Shown piece by piece: positions 33,858-44,252 of a stretch of 64,000 bases of DNA; positions within the stretch are counted from its first letter, which is position 1; every line of letters starts with the position of its first letter. This stretch comes from Bacillota bacterium (lineage in GTDB: Bacteria; Bacillota; Clostridia; Peptostreptococcales; Anaerovoracaceae). The stretch covers positions 1 through 64,000 of the forward strand of contig JAUNDC010000016.1 in assembly GCA_030526355.1 (NCBI GenBank). Direction: 5' to 3'. Below the pieces are notes generated by a model. That model worked only from the letters and a program-made list of their open reading frames with translations, was not told the origin of the DNA and did no database searches. Made by a program: the position numbers and the translations under genes.

Positions 33858-35201
33858 ATGAAACTATTTATAGAAACTCTCGGATGCCCAAAAAATTTCA
33901 ACGATTCAGAGGGCATTGCAGGGATTTGGGAAAAAGCGGGTATGTCTGTGACAGAAAAACTGGATGAAGCAGGTGCAATACTTGTTAATACATGCGGCTT
34001 CATTAATGATGCCAAGAAAGAGTCGATTGACAGGATATTTGATATGGCAAGATACATAGAAGAATACTGTGAAGCTGAGCCGGATAGTGAAAAAAAGCTG
34101 CTTATTGTTTCAGGATGCCTTTCTGAACGTTATGGAAACGAGCTTTTTGATGAAATGCCGGAGGTTGATATTTTTCTTGGGGTAAATGATTACGAAAAGC
34201 TTCCTGAGATTGTCAGAAGCTTTCAGCGGGGAAAACGTATGAAGTCCTTCAGCTGTCAGCCGGATGCATTCAGTGAGTTTTCCGCAAGAAAAATCGGAGA
34301 AAACCCATACAGCATGACATTGCGTATAGCTGAAGGGTGCAACAATTGCTGTGCATATTGCGTTATTCCGCAGATACGAGGCAGATATAGAAGCAGACCT
34401 GTTGAAAGCATTATAGAAGAAGCAAAGCTGCTGGCTTCAAAGGGATGCCGCGAGCTGATGCTTGTGGCTCAGGATGTGACTGAGTACGGCAGAGATCTGT
34501 ATGGGAAACTGAAGCTGCCGGAGCTTCTGCGTTCACTTTGCAGGATTGATGGCATAGAATGGATACGTTTAATGTACTGTTATGAAGATAAAATAACGGA
34601 TGAGCTTATTGAGGTGATGGCATCGGAGGAGAAAATATGCAATTATATAGATATTCCTCTGCAGCATGTTTCAGATGATGTGCTGAAAGGGATGAACCGT
34701 CATTCTACATCTGAAAGCATAAGAAACACAATAGACCGTCTGAGAAATGCAATATCGGATATTCATATCAGAACTACCTTGATAACCGGATTTCCGGGAG
34801 AGACGGAAGTGGATTTTGATGAGCTCCTGGATTTTGTTGAGGAATATCGTTTAGAAAGACTTGGGGTGTTTGCATATTCCAGGGAAGAAGGCACCGAAGC
34901 AGGTGACAGGGAGGATCAGATTGACGAGGATGTAAAAGCAGCACGTGCAGATGCTGTGATGAGGATGCAGCTGGAAATTTCCAGGGAAATAAATGAGGCA
35001 AAAGTGGGAAATACTATGAAGGTTCTCGTTGAAGCAATCGATGAAGAGGGTGCATATACAGGAAGAACTCAGTATGATGCACCTGAGATAGATGATACGG
35101 TGATTTTTAGAGCTGACAGGACGCTTGCTCCTGGAGATTTCGTTAATGTGAGGATTACAGATGCTTTTGATTATGATCTGGTAGGCAGAATGGAGGAATA
35201 A
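33858..35201 (+). CDS. rimO: Ribosomal protein S12 methylthiotransferase RimO
   Basis: The product has 447 residues. The N-terminal UPF0004 domain binds the second iron-sulfur cluster through Cys10, Cys46 and Cys87. The radical-SAM domain has the CxxxCxxC ligands at Cys161, Cys165 and Cys168. A C-terminal TRAM domain begins near residue 380. The GCPKN-x-x-DSE start and overall length distinguish RimO from MiaB, and RimO modifies Asp88 of ribosomal protein S12. It is followed after 1 bp by pgsA. Confidence 0.94.
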   Translation: MKLFIETLGCPKNFNDSEGIAGIWEKAGMSVTEKLDEAGAILVNTCGFINDAKKESIDRIFDMARYIEEYCEAEPDSEKKLLIVSGCLSERYGNELFDEMPEVDIFLGVNDYEKLPEIVRSFQRGKRMKSFSCQPDAFSEFSARKIGENPYSMTLRIAEGCNNCCAYCVIPQIRGRYRSRPVESIIEEAKLLASKGCRELMLVAQDVTEYGRDLYGKLKLPELLRSLCRIDGIEWIRLMYCYEDKITDELIEVMASEEKICNYIDIPLQHVSDDVLKGMNRHSTSESIRNTIDRLRNAISDIHIRTTLITGFPGETEVDFDELLDFVEEYRLERLGVFAYSREEGTEAGDREDQIDEDVKAARADAVMRMQLEISREINEAKVGNTMKVLVEAIDEEGAYTGRTQYDAPEIDDTVIFRADRTLAPGDFVNVRITDAFDYDLVGRMEE

Positions 35202-35202
35202 A

Positions 35203-35736
35203 ATGAATTTACCTAACAAGCTTACAATGGGAAGAATATTTGCGATACCTGTGTTTATAGTGGTTTTTCTGATGGGATACCGCTATGCGGCAACAATTAT
35301 TTTTGTACTGGCAGCAGTTACAGATATGCTTGACGGGCATATCGCCAGAAAACATAACCTTGTTACGAATTTCGGCAAGCTTATGGATCCGCTGGCGGAC
35401 AAGCTTCTGGTAATGTCGGCACTTATCTGTCTGGCACAGGTTGGCGATGTGGCAGGATGGATGGTAATTGTGATACTTGGCAGAGAATTCATTATCACAG
35501 GAATGAGGCAGGTGGCTGCAGCTCAGGGAATAGTCATTGCTGCAGGAACTACGGGGAAAATCAAGACTATTACGCAGATGATCGCAATTCCTCTGTTGCT
35601 TCTTGATAACTGGCCGTTTACTTTGCTGCCTTTCAATCTGCCGATGGATATGATTTTCCTGTGGATTGCCCTTGTTATGACGGTGGTATCAGGTACAGAA
35701 TACATAGTGAAAAACAAGAATCTGTTTTCTATGTAA
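35203..35736 (+). CDS. pgsA: CDP-diacylglycerol-glycerol-3-phosphate 3-phosphatidyltransferase
   Basis: The product has 177 residues with about five membrane helices and the CDP-alcohol phosphotransferase motif D41xxDG..AR49..G58..D62..D66. It makes phosphatidylglycerol phosphate, the precursor of phosphatidylglycerol and cardiolipin. The gene starts 1 bp after the rimO stop. The ftsK-rimO-pgsA-cinA-recA order is typical of Firmicutes. Confidence 0.95.
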   Translation: MNLPNKLTMGRIFAIPVFIVVFLMGYRYAATIIFVLAAVTDMLDGHIARKHNLVTNFGKLMDPLADKLLVMSALICLAQVGDVAGWMVIVILGREFIITGMRQVAAAQGIVIAAGTTGKIKTITQMIAIPLLLLDNWPFTLLPFNLPMDMIFLWIALVMTVVSGTEYIVKNKNLFSM

Positions 35737-35796
35737 AAGAAAAAAGCGGGGCTGCAGCGGCAGCGTTCGTATACAGAAGAAAAGAGGCTTATTGCA

Positions 35797-37026
35797 ATGA
35801 AAACAGCTATATTAAGTGTAGGAACAGAATTACTGTTCGGGCAGATAACAAATACCAATACAGTGTATCTTTCGCAGCAGCTGAATATGCTGGGATTTGA
35901 TGTTATGTACCATTATACGGTTGGTGATAATCCGCAGCGTGTTGCAGAGATAATTCAGCTAGCCTTCAAGGATTGTGATCTTGTGCTTACTACAGGAGGA
36001 CTTGGTCCGACGCAGGATGACCTGACCAAGGAGGTAGCATGCAGAGTGCTTGGTGATGAGCTGGTCATGATGGATGATGTGTTGGAGGAGCTTACAGCCT
36101 ATTTCAAAAAGAACGGGCGGCAGATGACTGAAAACAACAAGAAGCAGGCTATAATGCCGTCGCGTGCGGAAATATTCAGAAACGATGCAGGTACAGCTCC
36201 GGGCTTTGCTCTGGAAAAAGACGGCAAATACATTATCTGTATGCCGGGACCTCCTCGTGAAATGACCCGTATGTTCCAGAAAAGTGTACTGCCTTTCCTT
36301 CAAAAGATGTCAGAGGATGTAATATATTACAGGATGATAAGGTTTTTCGGAATCGGAGAATCCCAGCTTGAGACTTCACTCCTTGAGCTGATTGACTCTC
36401 AGACAGATCCCACTCTGGCAACCTATGCCAAGGAGGGTGAGTGTTCTCTTCGTATTGCATCGAAGCGCAGGAGCATGGAAGAGGCCAGAGCTGCAGTAGA
36501 TGAAATGCTGAGCAAAGTGCAGGGACTGGTCGGTGAATATATATATAGTAGCGATGATGAAGAGCTTGTAGAGGTTGTGTGCAGGAAACTGCTGGAAAAA
36601 AAGCTGACAATCGCTTCGGCGGAATCATGCACAGGGGGAATGTTTGCGGCGGCACTTACGGATATACCCGGAATATCAGGTTCATTTCAGCGAAGCCTTG
36701 TGACTTACAGCAATGAAGCTAAAATGGATGAACTAGGTGTCAGCGCGCAGACTCTGGAAAAGCACGGTGCCGTAAGCGAGGAAACTGCACTTGAAATGGC
36801 AGAGGGACTCAAGGCTGTCAGCGGCTGTGATGTATGCATTTCTGTAACAGGTGTCGCTGGTCCCGGAGGAGGAAGCAAAGAAAAGCCTGTGGGGCTTGTA
36901 TATATAGGCCTTATATGTGGCGAACGGAAGCTGTGCAAGCGGATTCAGATGAGAAATGTCAGCCGCAAATGGAACAGGCATTATGCTGTGCTCAGTATGC
37001 TGGATTTGATTAATAAAAATATATAA
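35797..37026 (+). CDS. cinA: CinA-family protein (nicotinamide-nucleotide amidase domain)
   Basis: The product has 409 residues in two domains: an N-terminal MoCF-like domain (about 1-170, TAILSVGTELLFGQI and TTGGLGPTQDD) and a C-terminal CinA domain (about 250-409, IASAESCTGGM and VSVTGVAGPGGGS) that hydrolyses nicotinamide mononucleotide. CinA was first seen as a competence-damage protein linked to recA. Here it lies just ahead of recA, but a VOC gene (37075) intervenes. Translation starts at the ATG after AGAAAAGAGG. Confidence 0.93.
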   Translation: MKTAILSVGTELLFGQITNTNTVYLSQQLNMLGFDVMYHYTVGDNPQRVAEIIQLAFKDCDLVLTTGGLGPTQDDLTKEVACRVLGDELVMMDDVLEELTAYFKKNGRQMTENNKKQAIMPSRAEIFRNDAGTAPGFALEKDGKYIICMPGPPREMTRMFQKSVLPFLQKMSEDVIYYRMIRFFGIGESQLETSLLELIDSQTDPTLATYAKEGECSLRIASKRRSMEEARAAVDEMLSKVQGLVGEYIYSSDDEELVEVVCRKLLEKKLTIASAESCTGGMFAAALTDIPGISGSFQRSLVTYSNEAKMDELGVSAQTLEKHGAVSEETALEMAEGLKAVSGCDVCISVTGVAGPGGGSKEKPVGLVYIGLICGERKLCKRIQMRNVSRKWNRHYAVLSMLDLINKNI

Positions 37027-37074
37027 ATATATCGAAGTTGCATTAACGGTTTTATTGGAGTGAGGAGAATTGTT

Positions 37075-37428
37075 ATGAAAATGGTTCATGTTACTGTTCA
37101 GACAGCTTGTTTTGAAGAAGAAATAGGATTTTATCAAGAGCATGCTGGTCTTAAAATTGTCAGAGATATGAGGTCTGCAGGTAGAAATATGGTATTTCTG
37201 GCAAACGGAGACGGTGAAACGAATATTGAAATAATTGAAAATAAAGAAGCCGATAATTCAGGAAACCCTAACCTGTCTGTAGGTTTTTGTACTGAAGATG
37301 TTGATAAGAAAAGGGAAAAATTGATTGAATGTGGGTTTGATGTTACGCCGATTATTGCGCCTGCACCGGATGTAAAGTTCTTTTTTGTAACGGATCCAGC
37401 AGGTGTGAAAGTTCAGTTTATTAATTAG
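37075..37428 (+). CDS. VOC/glyoxalase-fold protein
   Basis: The product has 117 residues and a single vicinal-oxygen-chelate domain: MVHVTVQTACFEEEIGFYQE at the start, and a C-terminal FFFVTDPAGVKVQFIN in which a Glu-like metal ligand is replaced by Gln. Metal positions can be traced to His4 in the first strand, but the set is incomplete. Function could be lyase, isomerase or a binding role. GAGGAG precedes the ATG. It is inserted between cinA and recA, which are usually adjacent. Confidence 0.82.
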   Translation: MKMVHVTVQTACFEEEIGFYQEHAGLKIVRDMRSAGRNMVFLANGDGETNIEIIENKEADNSGNPNLSVGFCTEDVDKKREKLIECGFDVTPIIAPAPDVKFFFVTDPAGVKVQFIN

Positions 37429-37602
37429 AGGAATAAGAAACATCCAACTGTACATATTACGATGTGGCTTTGCTGCTGAGTTGTGATATTTTGACATTAT
37501 GTCACATATTGTTATTGACAATTATTACCATATGGTATAAAATGGAAATATAAAATACAAAACAAGCGACATAATTGGTGCATTGGAAGTATTAAAATAT
37601 CC

Positions 37603-37631
37603 TTGACCTCATAAAAGAAATGAGGTATCAT
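37603..37631 (+). promoter_or_regulatory. Sigma-A promoter of recA
   Basis: TTGACC (37603-37608) and TATCAT (37626-37631) are 17 bp apart. Confidence 0.75.
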
Positions 37632-37638
37632 AAATAAA

Positions 37639-37650
37639 GAACAAATGTTC
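37639..37650 (+). promoter_or_regulatory. LexA (SOS) box upstream of recA
   Basis: GAACAAATGTTC is a perfect match to the Firmicute SOS box GAAC-N4-GTTC. It lies just past the -10 box, where LexA would block initiation. The recA ribosome site begins about 5 bp further on. Confidence 0.88.
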
Positions 37651-37669
37651 ACATCTTGGAGGTAAGTAA

Positions 37670-38782
37670 ATGGCAGTTAACAAAAACCAACCCAAAAACA
37701 GCGATGACAGAGAAAAAGCGCTTGAGGCGGCTTTAGCACAGATACAGAAACAGTTTGGCAAGGGAGCTGTAATGAAGCTCGGCGACGATGATGCTAAATT
37801 GAATATAGAATCCATATCAACAGGCTCTATGAGCCTCGACCTCGCAACGGGCATAGGAGGAGTCCCGAGAGGTAGAATTGTCGAAATATACGGTCCAGAA
37901 TCATCCGGTAAAACGACTCTTACATTACATATTATTGCAGAGGCTCAGAAGGAGGGCGGAAGAGCAGCATTTATAGATGCAGAGCATGCTCTCGATCCTG
38001 AATATGCCAGAAATCTGGGCGTGGATGTGGATGAGCTGCTGGTTTCACAGCCGGATTACGGAGAGCAGGCGCTTGAAATTACCGAGATGCTTGTCAGAAG
38101 CGGTGCAGTTGATGTAGTTGTGGTCGACTCTGTAGCAGCACTTGTACCAAAGCATGAAATTGACGGAGCTATGGGGGATGCAACTGTAGGTATGCAGGCA
38201 AGGCTTATGTCTCAGGCTCTGAGAAAACTTGCCGGGGTAATAAACAAGACCAATACCACAATAGTATTTATCAATCAGCTCAGAGAAAAAATCGGCGTGA
38301 TGTTCGGCAATCCGGAAACGACTACAGGTGGAAGAGCGCTTAAATTTTTTGCTTCTATGAGAATAGATGTCAGAAAGGTGGAGAGTATTAAATCGGGAGA
38401 CCAGATACTTGGCAACAGAACAAGAGTTAAAATTGTCAAGAACAAGGTGGCACCTCCGTTCAAGCAGGCAGAATTCGATATCATGTACGGCAAGGGAATA
38501 TCCAAATCAGGAGATGTGCTTGACTGTGCCGTAGCAGAAAAAATTATCGAGAAGGCAGGCTCATGGTACAGCTTTGAAGGAAACAGAATCGGACAGGGCA
38601 GAGAGAATGTTAAAACATATCTTGAAGATAATCCTGATATTATGGACAAAGTAGAGGGCCTTCTGCTGGATACGCTTAACAGCAAAGACACAGATAATGC
38701 TGATCACGATATGGCTGGTTCAGACATTCCTGATGGCATGGATGAAATGATGATTGATGAAGACGGAGTTATTATTGAATAG
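37670..38782 (+). CDS. recA: Recombinase RecA
   Basis: The product has 370 residues and is a full RecA: an N-terminal [21 protein letters not shown], Walker [11 protein letters not shown] (about residues 80-89), [14 protein letters not shown] in loop L1/L2, and an acidic C-terminal tail ([10 protein letters not shown]). It forms filaments on single-stranded DNA, drives strand exchange and triggers LexA self-cleavage. TTGGAGG precedes the ATG. A LexA box and a sigma-A promoter control it. The downstream genes recX and rny, usual in this position, are absent. Confidence 0.98.
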   Translation: MAVNKNQPKNSDDREKALEAALAQIQKQFGKGAVMKLGDDDAKLNIESISTGSMSLDLATGIGGVPRGRIVEIYGPESSGKTTLTLHIIAEAQKEGGRAAFIDAEHALDPEYARNLGVDVDELLVSQPDYGEQALEITEMLVRSGAVDVVVVDSVAALVPKHEIDGAMGDATVGMQARLMSQALRKLAGVINKTNTTIVFINQLREKIGVMFGNPETTTGGRALKFFASMRIDVRKVESIKSGDQILGNRTRVKIVKNKVAPPFKQAEFDIMYGKGISKSGDVLDCAVAEKIIEKAGSWYSFEGNRIGQGRENVKTYLEDNPDIMDKVEGLLLDTLNSKDTDNADHDMAGSDIPDGMDEMMIDEDGVIIE

Positions 38783-38808
38783 TATCCATAAATATTGAAA
38801 AATTCTGC

Positions 38809-38837
38809 TTTACAAGCAGTTAAAAATGTAGTAACAT
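38809..38837 (+). promoter_or_regulatory. Sigma-A promoter of rplU
   Basis: TTTACA (38809-38814) and TAACAT (38832-38837) are 17 bp apart. They precede an approximately 100-base leader that could hold an L21-type autoregulatory structure, which I could not confirm. Confidence 0.6.
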
Positions 38838-38945
38838 ATATGAATGTAAGCCGCTCGAAAAAGGCTATTGGAAAGCAGTTTATCTGTAGAATTAAAAACT
38901 GCTGCCTTGTTAGGCGAGACTGGATAGAGGAGGTAAATTTTTAGA

Positions 38946-39443
38946 ATGTACGCAATTATTGAAACAGGCGGAAAACAGTACAGAGTACAGAATGGTGACA
39001 GAATTGCTGTCGAGAAGCTTAATGTTGCCGAAGGTGAACAGGTTGTATTTGACAAGGTTTTAGTAGTGGGAGAGGGTGCTGATGTTAAAGTTGGAGCTCC
39101 TTATGTTGACACTACAGTAGAAGGTAAAGTAATCGAAAACGGCAAAGGTAAGAAAGTAGTTATCTTTAAGTATAAGGCTAAGAAGGATTACAGGAAGAAA
39201 CAGGGTCACAGACAGCCGTACACATTAGTGGAAATCACTGCTATTGGCGGAGAAAAGGCTCCTGCAGCACCGGTAGCACCAGCTGCTGATGAAGTTCAGG
39301 AAGACAAGCCTGCTAAGAAGCCTGCATTAAAGTCAATGAGAAAGGCTGAGCTTATCGAGTTTGCTAAGGAAAACAACATTGAAATCGATGAGAAGGCTAC
39401 AAACGCAGTAATGATTGAAACAATCGAAGCTGCTTTGAACTAA
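38946..39443 (+). CDS. rplU: 50S ribosomal protein L21 with extra C-terminal domain
   Basis: The product has 165 residues; a normal L21 has about 103. The core (1-100, [24 protein letters not shown] and [18 protein letters not shown]) is complete. A flexible Ala/Pro/Lys linker (about 101-125) leads to a helical tail (about 128-165, [20 protein letters not shown]) that resembles a Rho-N/SAP/HeH-type nucleic-acid-binding fold. L21 sits on 23S rRNA; the extra domain could contact RNA or another factor. rpmA follows after 54 bp, without the prp gene usually between them. Confidence 0.93.
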   Translation: MYAIIETGGKQYRVQNGDRIAVEKLNVAEGEQVVFDKVLVVGEGADVKVGAPYVDTTVEGKVIENGKGKKVVIFKYKAKKDYRKKQGHRQPYTLVEITAIGGEKAPAAPVAPAADEVQEDKPAKKPALKSMRKAELIEFAKENNIEIDEKATNAVMIETIEAALN

Positions 39444-39497
39444 TTATTAAAACAGGAAACAGTAATTTAGATTGATATAGCGAGGAGGTGTCTGGAC

Positions 39498-39758
39498 ATG
39501 GCAAGTAAGAAAGGTGTAGGAAGCTCCAAGAACGGTCGTGACAGTGAGTCGAAACGTTTAGGTGTTAAGACAGGTAACGGTCAGTTTGTAAGTGCCGGAA
39601 GCATTCTGGTTAGACAGAGAGGAACAAAGTTCCACCCTGGTAACAATGTAGGCATCGGTGGAGACGATACTTTATTTGCAAAGATTGACGGAGCTGTAAA
39701 GTTCGAGAGATATGACAAAACAAGAAAGCAAGTAAGTGTATATCCGAAAGAAGCTTAA
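39498..39758 (+). CDS. rpmA: 50S ribosomal protein L27
   Basis: The product has 86 residues and starts directly with [18 protein letters not shown], the mature L27 N-terminus that reaches the peptidyl-transferase centre. Many Firmicutes instead encode a short N-terminal extension that the protease Prp must remove. Neither the extension nor prp is present here. GAGGAGGTG precedes the ATG. It is transcribed with rplU and ends in a terminator. Confidence 0.97.
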   Translation: MASKKGVGSSKNGRDSESKRLGVKTGNGQFVSAGSILVRQRGTKFHPGNNVGIGGDDTLFAKIDGAVKFERYDKTRKQVSVYPKEA

Positions 39759-39769
39759 TTCGGAATTTG

Positions 39770-39800
39770 AGCCCCTAATTTATTTAGGGGCTTTAATATT
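39770..39800 (+). terminator. Terminator of rplU-rpmA
   Basis: AGCCCCTAA (39770-39778) pairs with TTAGGGGCT (39784-39792), followed by a T-rich run. Confidence 0.82.
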
Positions 39801-39866
39801 TATATAGTGATATCATCGCAATGATATGGGAATAATAAATTTGATTGATGATGATATAACAGATAA

Positions 39867-41183
<1,317 letters not shown>

Positions 41184-41220
41184 GAAAAACTGAACACATA
41201 TGTCTTATAAAATAAGAATC

Positions 41221-41249
41221 GACCGGCTGTAAAGTGCCGGTCTTTTTTT
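41221..41249 (+). terminator. Terminator of obg
   Basis: GACCGGC (41221-41227) pairs with GCCGGTC (41236-41242), followed by seven T residues. Confidence 0.92.
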
Positions 41250-41287
41250 GCACCACGGACAATATAAATAATACCGGAGGTGTAAAA

Positions 41288-41794
41288 ATGAAAAAAAAGC
41301 TTTTGGAACAGACATGTCTCTGTATTATTATTGCCCTTGCTCTTTTGATCTCGAATAACTCAAATATTAAAATACTTGAAAGAGGGGCTGGTGCGGTTAT
41401 GACGTATATGGAAAAAAGTTATACAGCTGAGGACATAAAAAAAGCGGTTAACAAGGGTGCAGAACTGGCCTCCGCAGTACCGTCAAAAATCACAGGCACC
41501 ATAGCTGTAATCACCGGCAGCCCGGTGTTGGGAGAGCCTGTTGATATGGACAGCGATGAACAGATGATACCTGTGCGTGCAGTAGCAGGGGGAGAGGTTG
41601 ATGCTGTAGGTGAGAGCGAAACAATAGGAAAGTATATCAGAATAACTCATGGCAGCACTGGAGAAAGCCTTTATGGTAATATGAAGGAAGTGAAAACAGA
41701 GGTTCCGGCGAGAGTAAAAAAAGGTCAGATTATAGGCATTTATGATAAAAACTCTGATGAAGAATTTTACTATTCATTTAAGGAATTTAACTGA
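41288..41794 (+). CDS. Membrane protein with degenerate M23 peptidase (LytM-like) domain
   Basis: The product has 168 residues: a single N-terminal membrane helix (about 8-25), a linker, and a C-terminal LytM-like domain (about 105-165). Its GGEVDAVGESETIGKYIRITHG and SLYGNMKEV match M23 beta strands, but the catalytic HxH is missing (N in its place), so it should be inactive. Sporulation proteins SpoIVFA and SpoIIQ carry such degenerate LytM folds as docking domains. Being next to obg, close to where spoIVFA lies in Bacillus, supports a SpoIVFA-like role. It has CGGAGGTG before the ATG at 41288. Confidence 0.65.
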   Translation: MKKKLLEQTCLCIIIALALLISNNSNIKILERGAGAVMTYMEKSYTAEDIKKAVNKGAELASAVPSKITGTIAVITGSPVLGEPVDMDSDEQMIPVRAVAGGEVDAVGESETIGKYIRITHGSTGESLYGNMKEVKTEVPARVKKGQIIGIYDKNSDEEFYYSFKEFN

Positions 41795-41812
41795 TAAAAA
41801 CCAATAATAATA

Positions 41813-41821
41813 TGGTATAAT
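41813..41821 (+). promoter_or_regulatory. Extended -10 promoter of the HD hydrolase gene
   Basis: TGGTATAAT lies 47 bp ahead of the start at 41868; no clear -35 box. Confidence 0.5.
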
Positions 41822-41867
41822 GAATCCTGGATTTTGCGGAAAAACCGCAGGGAAGGATTCAAGAATT

Positions 41868-42398
41868 ATGAAACATCCGACTAAAGAAGAATGTATGGAA
41901 TTACTGAACGAATATGGAACACCTGAACACGTGAAACGTCACTGCAGCGCGGTTGCACATACTGCATACAGGATTGCAGAAGCACTGAATCAGCATGGGT
42001 TCAATATGGATCTGAAACTGATTATAGCAGCGGGAATGCTGCATGACATAGCCAGAAAAGAAGACAGACACTGGGATGTTGCAGCAGATTATCTCAGCAG
42101 ACTGGGGTATATCGGAGAAAGTGAGATAATAAGAGTACATATGACATATTCACCGTTTTCTCAAATCGATAATGTCAATGAAACTGATATGGTATGTCTT
42201 GGGGACAGGCTTGTCAAGGAAGACGAATATGTAGGAATTGACGAAAGAATACAGTATATTATTGATAAGGCGGTCAGCCACGGGCATGAAGAAAAAATAC
42301 CGTTCATACTTGAAAAAAAGAAGGATACACAACGTCTGATTGACCAGATCGAGGAAAGAATCGGGAAATCAGTAGATGAACTGATGAAAGGAAAATAA
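41868..42398 (+). CDS. HD-domain phosphohydrolase
   Basis: The product has 176 residues and an HD fold: His-containing HVKRHCSAVAHTAYRIAEAL (metal ligand) and AAGMLHDIARK, the HD pair itself, around residues 58-70. Such proteins hydrolyse phosphate from nucleotides or related compounds; the substrate is open. The ATG at 41868 follows GGGAAGGA. The stop codon overlaps the next start by one base, so this gene and the B12/radical-SAM gene are co-translated. Confidence 0.87.
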   Translation: MKHPTKEECMELLNEYGTPEHVKRHCSAVAHTAYRIAEALNQHGFNMDLKLIIAAGMLHDIARKEDRHWDVAADYLSRLGYIGESEIIRVHMTYSPFSQIDNVNETDMVCLGDRLVKEDEYVGIDERIQYIIDKAVSHGHEEKIPFILEKKKDTQRLIDQIEERIGKSVDELMKGK

Positions 42399-44251
42399 TG
42401 TTGATAGATAAAGAACTGGATAGAGTTTTAAAGAAAGTAGAGAAGCCGGCGAGATATATAGGCGGTGAAGTTAACAGCGTAATAAAGGATCCTGAGCAGG
42501 TTGCTGTCAGGGTTGGATTTGCATTTCCGGATACCTATGAAATAGGAATGTCATATCTGGGATTGCAGATTCTGTATAATATCCTTAATGCCAATGAAGA
42601 AATTTATTGTGAAAGGGTGTTTGCACCGGCGCCGGACATGGAGAAAATCATGCGGGAGGAAGGCAGAGTGCTCTTTACACTTGAGACCTTTACCCCAGTC
42701 AGAGAAATGGATATTCTCGGGTTTACTCTGCAATATGAACTCTCTTTTACCAACGTGCTCAATATGCTCGAGCTTGGCGGAATACCCCTCAGACGTACCG
42801 ACAGAGATGACAGTTATCCTGTAATAATTGCCGGAGGACCATGTGCCTACAATCCAGAACCGCTGGCCGATTTTGTTGATGCATTTCTTATCGGCGATGG
42901 AGAGGAGCTACTGGAAGCGGTTTGCATTGCCAGAAAGGAAGCCCTGTCAAAGGAAGAATTCCTTAAAAGCATATGTAAAATGGACGGTGTGTATGTTCCG
43001 GAGTTTTATGAACCGGAGTATAATGATGACGGGACAATAAAATCTGTAAGAAAAATATATGAAGGTGCTCCGGACAGAATTAAAAGAGCTGTTATCAGCG
43101 ATATCGAAAAAGCCGAATTTCCGGTAAATAATATAGTTCCTTTTATAGATACGGTTCACGACAGATCAGTTGTTGAAACGTTCAGAGGATGCACGAGAGG
43201 GTGCAGATTCTGTCAGGCCGGAATGATATACAGACCTGTAAGAGAGAGAAGCAAGGAGACGATAAAGAAGCTGGCTGTGAATCAGCTTGAAAATACCGGA
43301 CATGAAGAGCTTTCTCTGCTGTCACTTTCAACAAGTGATTATTCACGGTTTGAAGAGCTGGCTACAGAGCTGATGGATATATGCAGCGAAAGAAATGTTG
43401 CTTTGTCGCTGCCGTCACTTCGGCTCGACTCCTTCTCATTCAAGGTGTTGCAGGAAATACAGAAGTACAGAAAATCAGGACTTACCTTCGCACCGGAAGC
43501 GGGAAGCCAGAGACTTCGGGATATAATAAACAAGAACATTACGGAGGATGATATATACAGTGCAGTAGAGCAGGCAATAGATCTGGGATGGGAGCATATC
43601 AAGCTTTATTTTATGGCAGGGCTGCCGGGAGAAACCTATGAGGATCTGGATGGAATAGGTGAGATAGCACGTAATATAATGGATATCAATTTCAAAAAGA
43701 GAGGCAGAAAGGGAGGACGTTTCAGAGTGACCGTAAGCGTTTCGAATTTTGTGCCGAAGGCGCATACACCTTTTCAGTGGGCTGCGCAGGATACTAAGGA
43801 AATATTTATTGAGAAGCATAATTATCTTGCGAAGAAGCTCCATATTAAAGGTGTTACTTTCAATTATCATGAAACTGAGACAAGCAGTCTCGAAGCGGTT
43901 TTTGCCAGAGGTGACAGGAGAGTGGGCAGGCTTCTTGAGAAGGCTCATGAACTCGGATGCAGATTTGATGGTTGGACAGAGTATTTTAATGCAGAGCTTT
44001 GGCAGAAGGCATTTGCGGAAACAGGAACGGATATTGCCTTTTACAGCAGCAGAGAAAGAAGCTATGATGAGATTCTGCCTTGGAGTATTATAGATCCGCT
44101 GGTAAGTGACGCATTTCTCAGACGTGAGAATGATAAAGCGTGTGCGGGCAAGGTCACACCTGATTGCCGTCAGGGCTGCGCAGGATGTGGTATCAATAAA
44201 TACACCGAATGCTTCAAGGGAGCAGTCGGAGATTACGGGAAGGAGGCGTGA
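42398..44251 (+). CDS. B12-binding radical SAM protein (TIGR03960 type)
   Basis: The product has 617 residues. The N-terminal half contains a B12-binding-like fold; the radical-SAM motif is CTRGCRFC (about residues 263-270) in the segment with CQAGMIYRPVRERS. A C-terminal Cys cluster (CRQGCAGCGINKYTEC) may bind a second cluster. This architecture is typical of the TIGR03960 family, which is nearly always followed by a TIGR03936 protein, as here. The reaction is unknown, and because the partner genes resemble the ribosome/tRNA-related islands, RNA modification is a guess. Confidence 0.87.
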   Translation: MLIDKELDRVLKKVEKPARYIGGEVNSVIKDPEQVAVRVGFAFPDTYEIGMSYLGLQILYNILNANEEIYCERVFAPAPDMEKIMREEGRVLFTLETFTPVREMDILGFTLQYELSFTNVLNMLELGGIPLRRTDRDDSYPVIIAGGPCAYNPEPLADFVDAFLIGDGEELLEAVCIARKEALSKEEFLKSICKMDGVYVPEFYEPEYNDDGTIKSVRKIYEGAPDRIKRAVISDIEKAEFPVNNIVPFIDTVHDRSVVETFRGCTRGCRFCQAGMIYRPVRERSKETIKKLAVNQLENTGHEELSLLSLSTSDYSRFEELATELMDICSERNVALSLPSLRLDSFSFKVLQEIQKYRKSGLTFAPEAGSQRLRDIINKNITEDDIYSAVEQAIDLGWEHIKLYFMAGLPGETYEDLDGIGEIARNIMDINFKKRGRKGGRFRVTVSVSNFVPKAHTPFQWAAQDTKEIFIEKHNYLAKKLHIKGVTFNYHETETSSLEAVFARGDRRVGRLLEKAHELGCRFDGWTEYFNAELWQKAFAETGTDIAFYSSRERSYDEILPWSIIDPLVSDAFLRRENDKACAGKVTPDCRQGCAGCGINKYTECFKGAVGDYGKEA

Positions 44252-44252
44252 G

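Noticed and set aside
38838-38945. L21 leader RNA in front of rplU
   Set aside because: The leader length fits such an element, but I could not build a convincing structure by eye, so it is not listed as an RNA.
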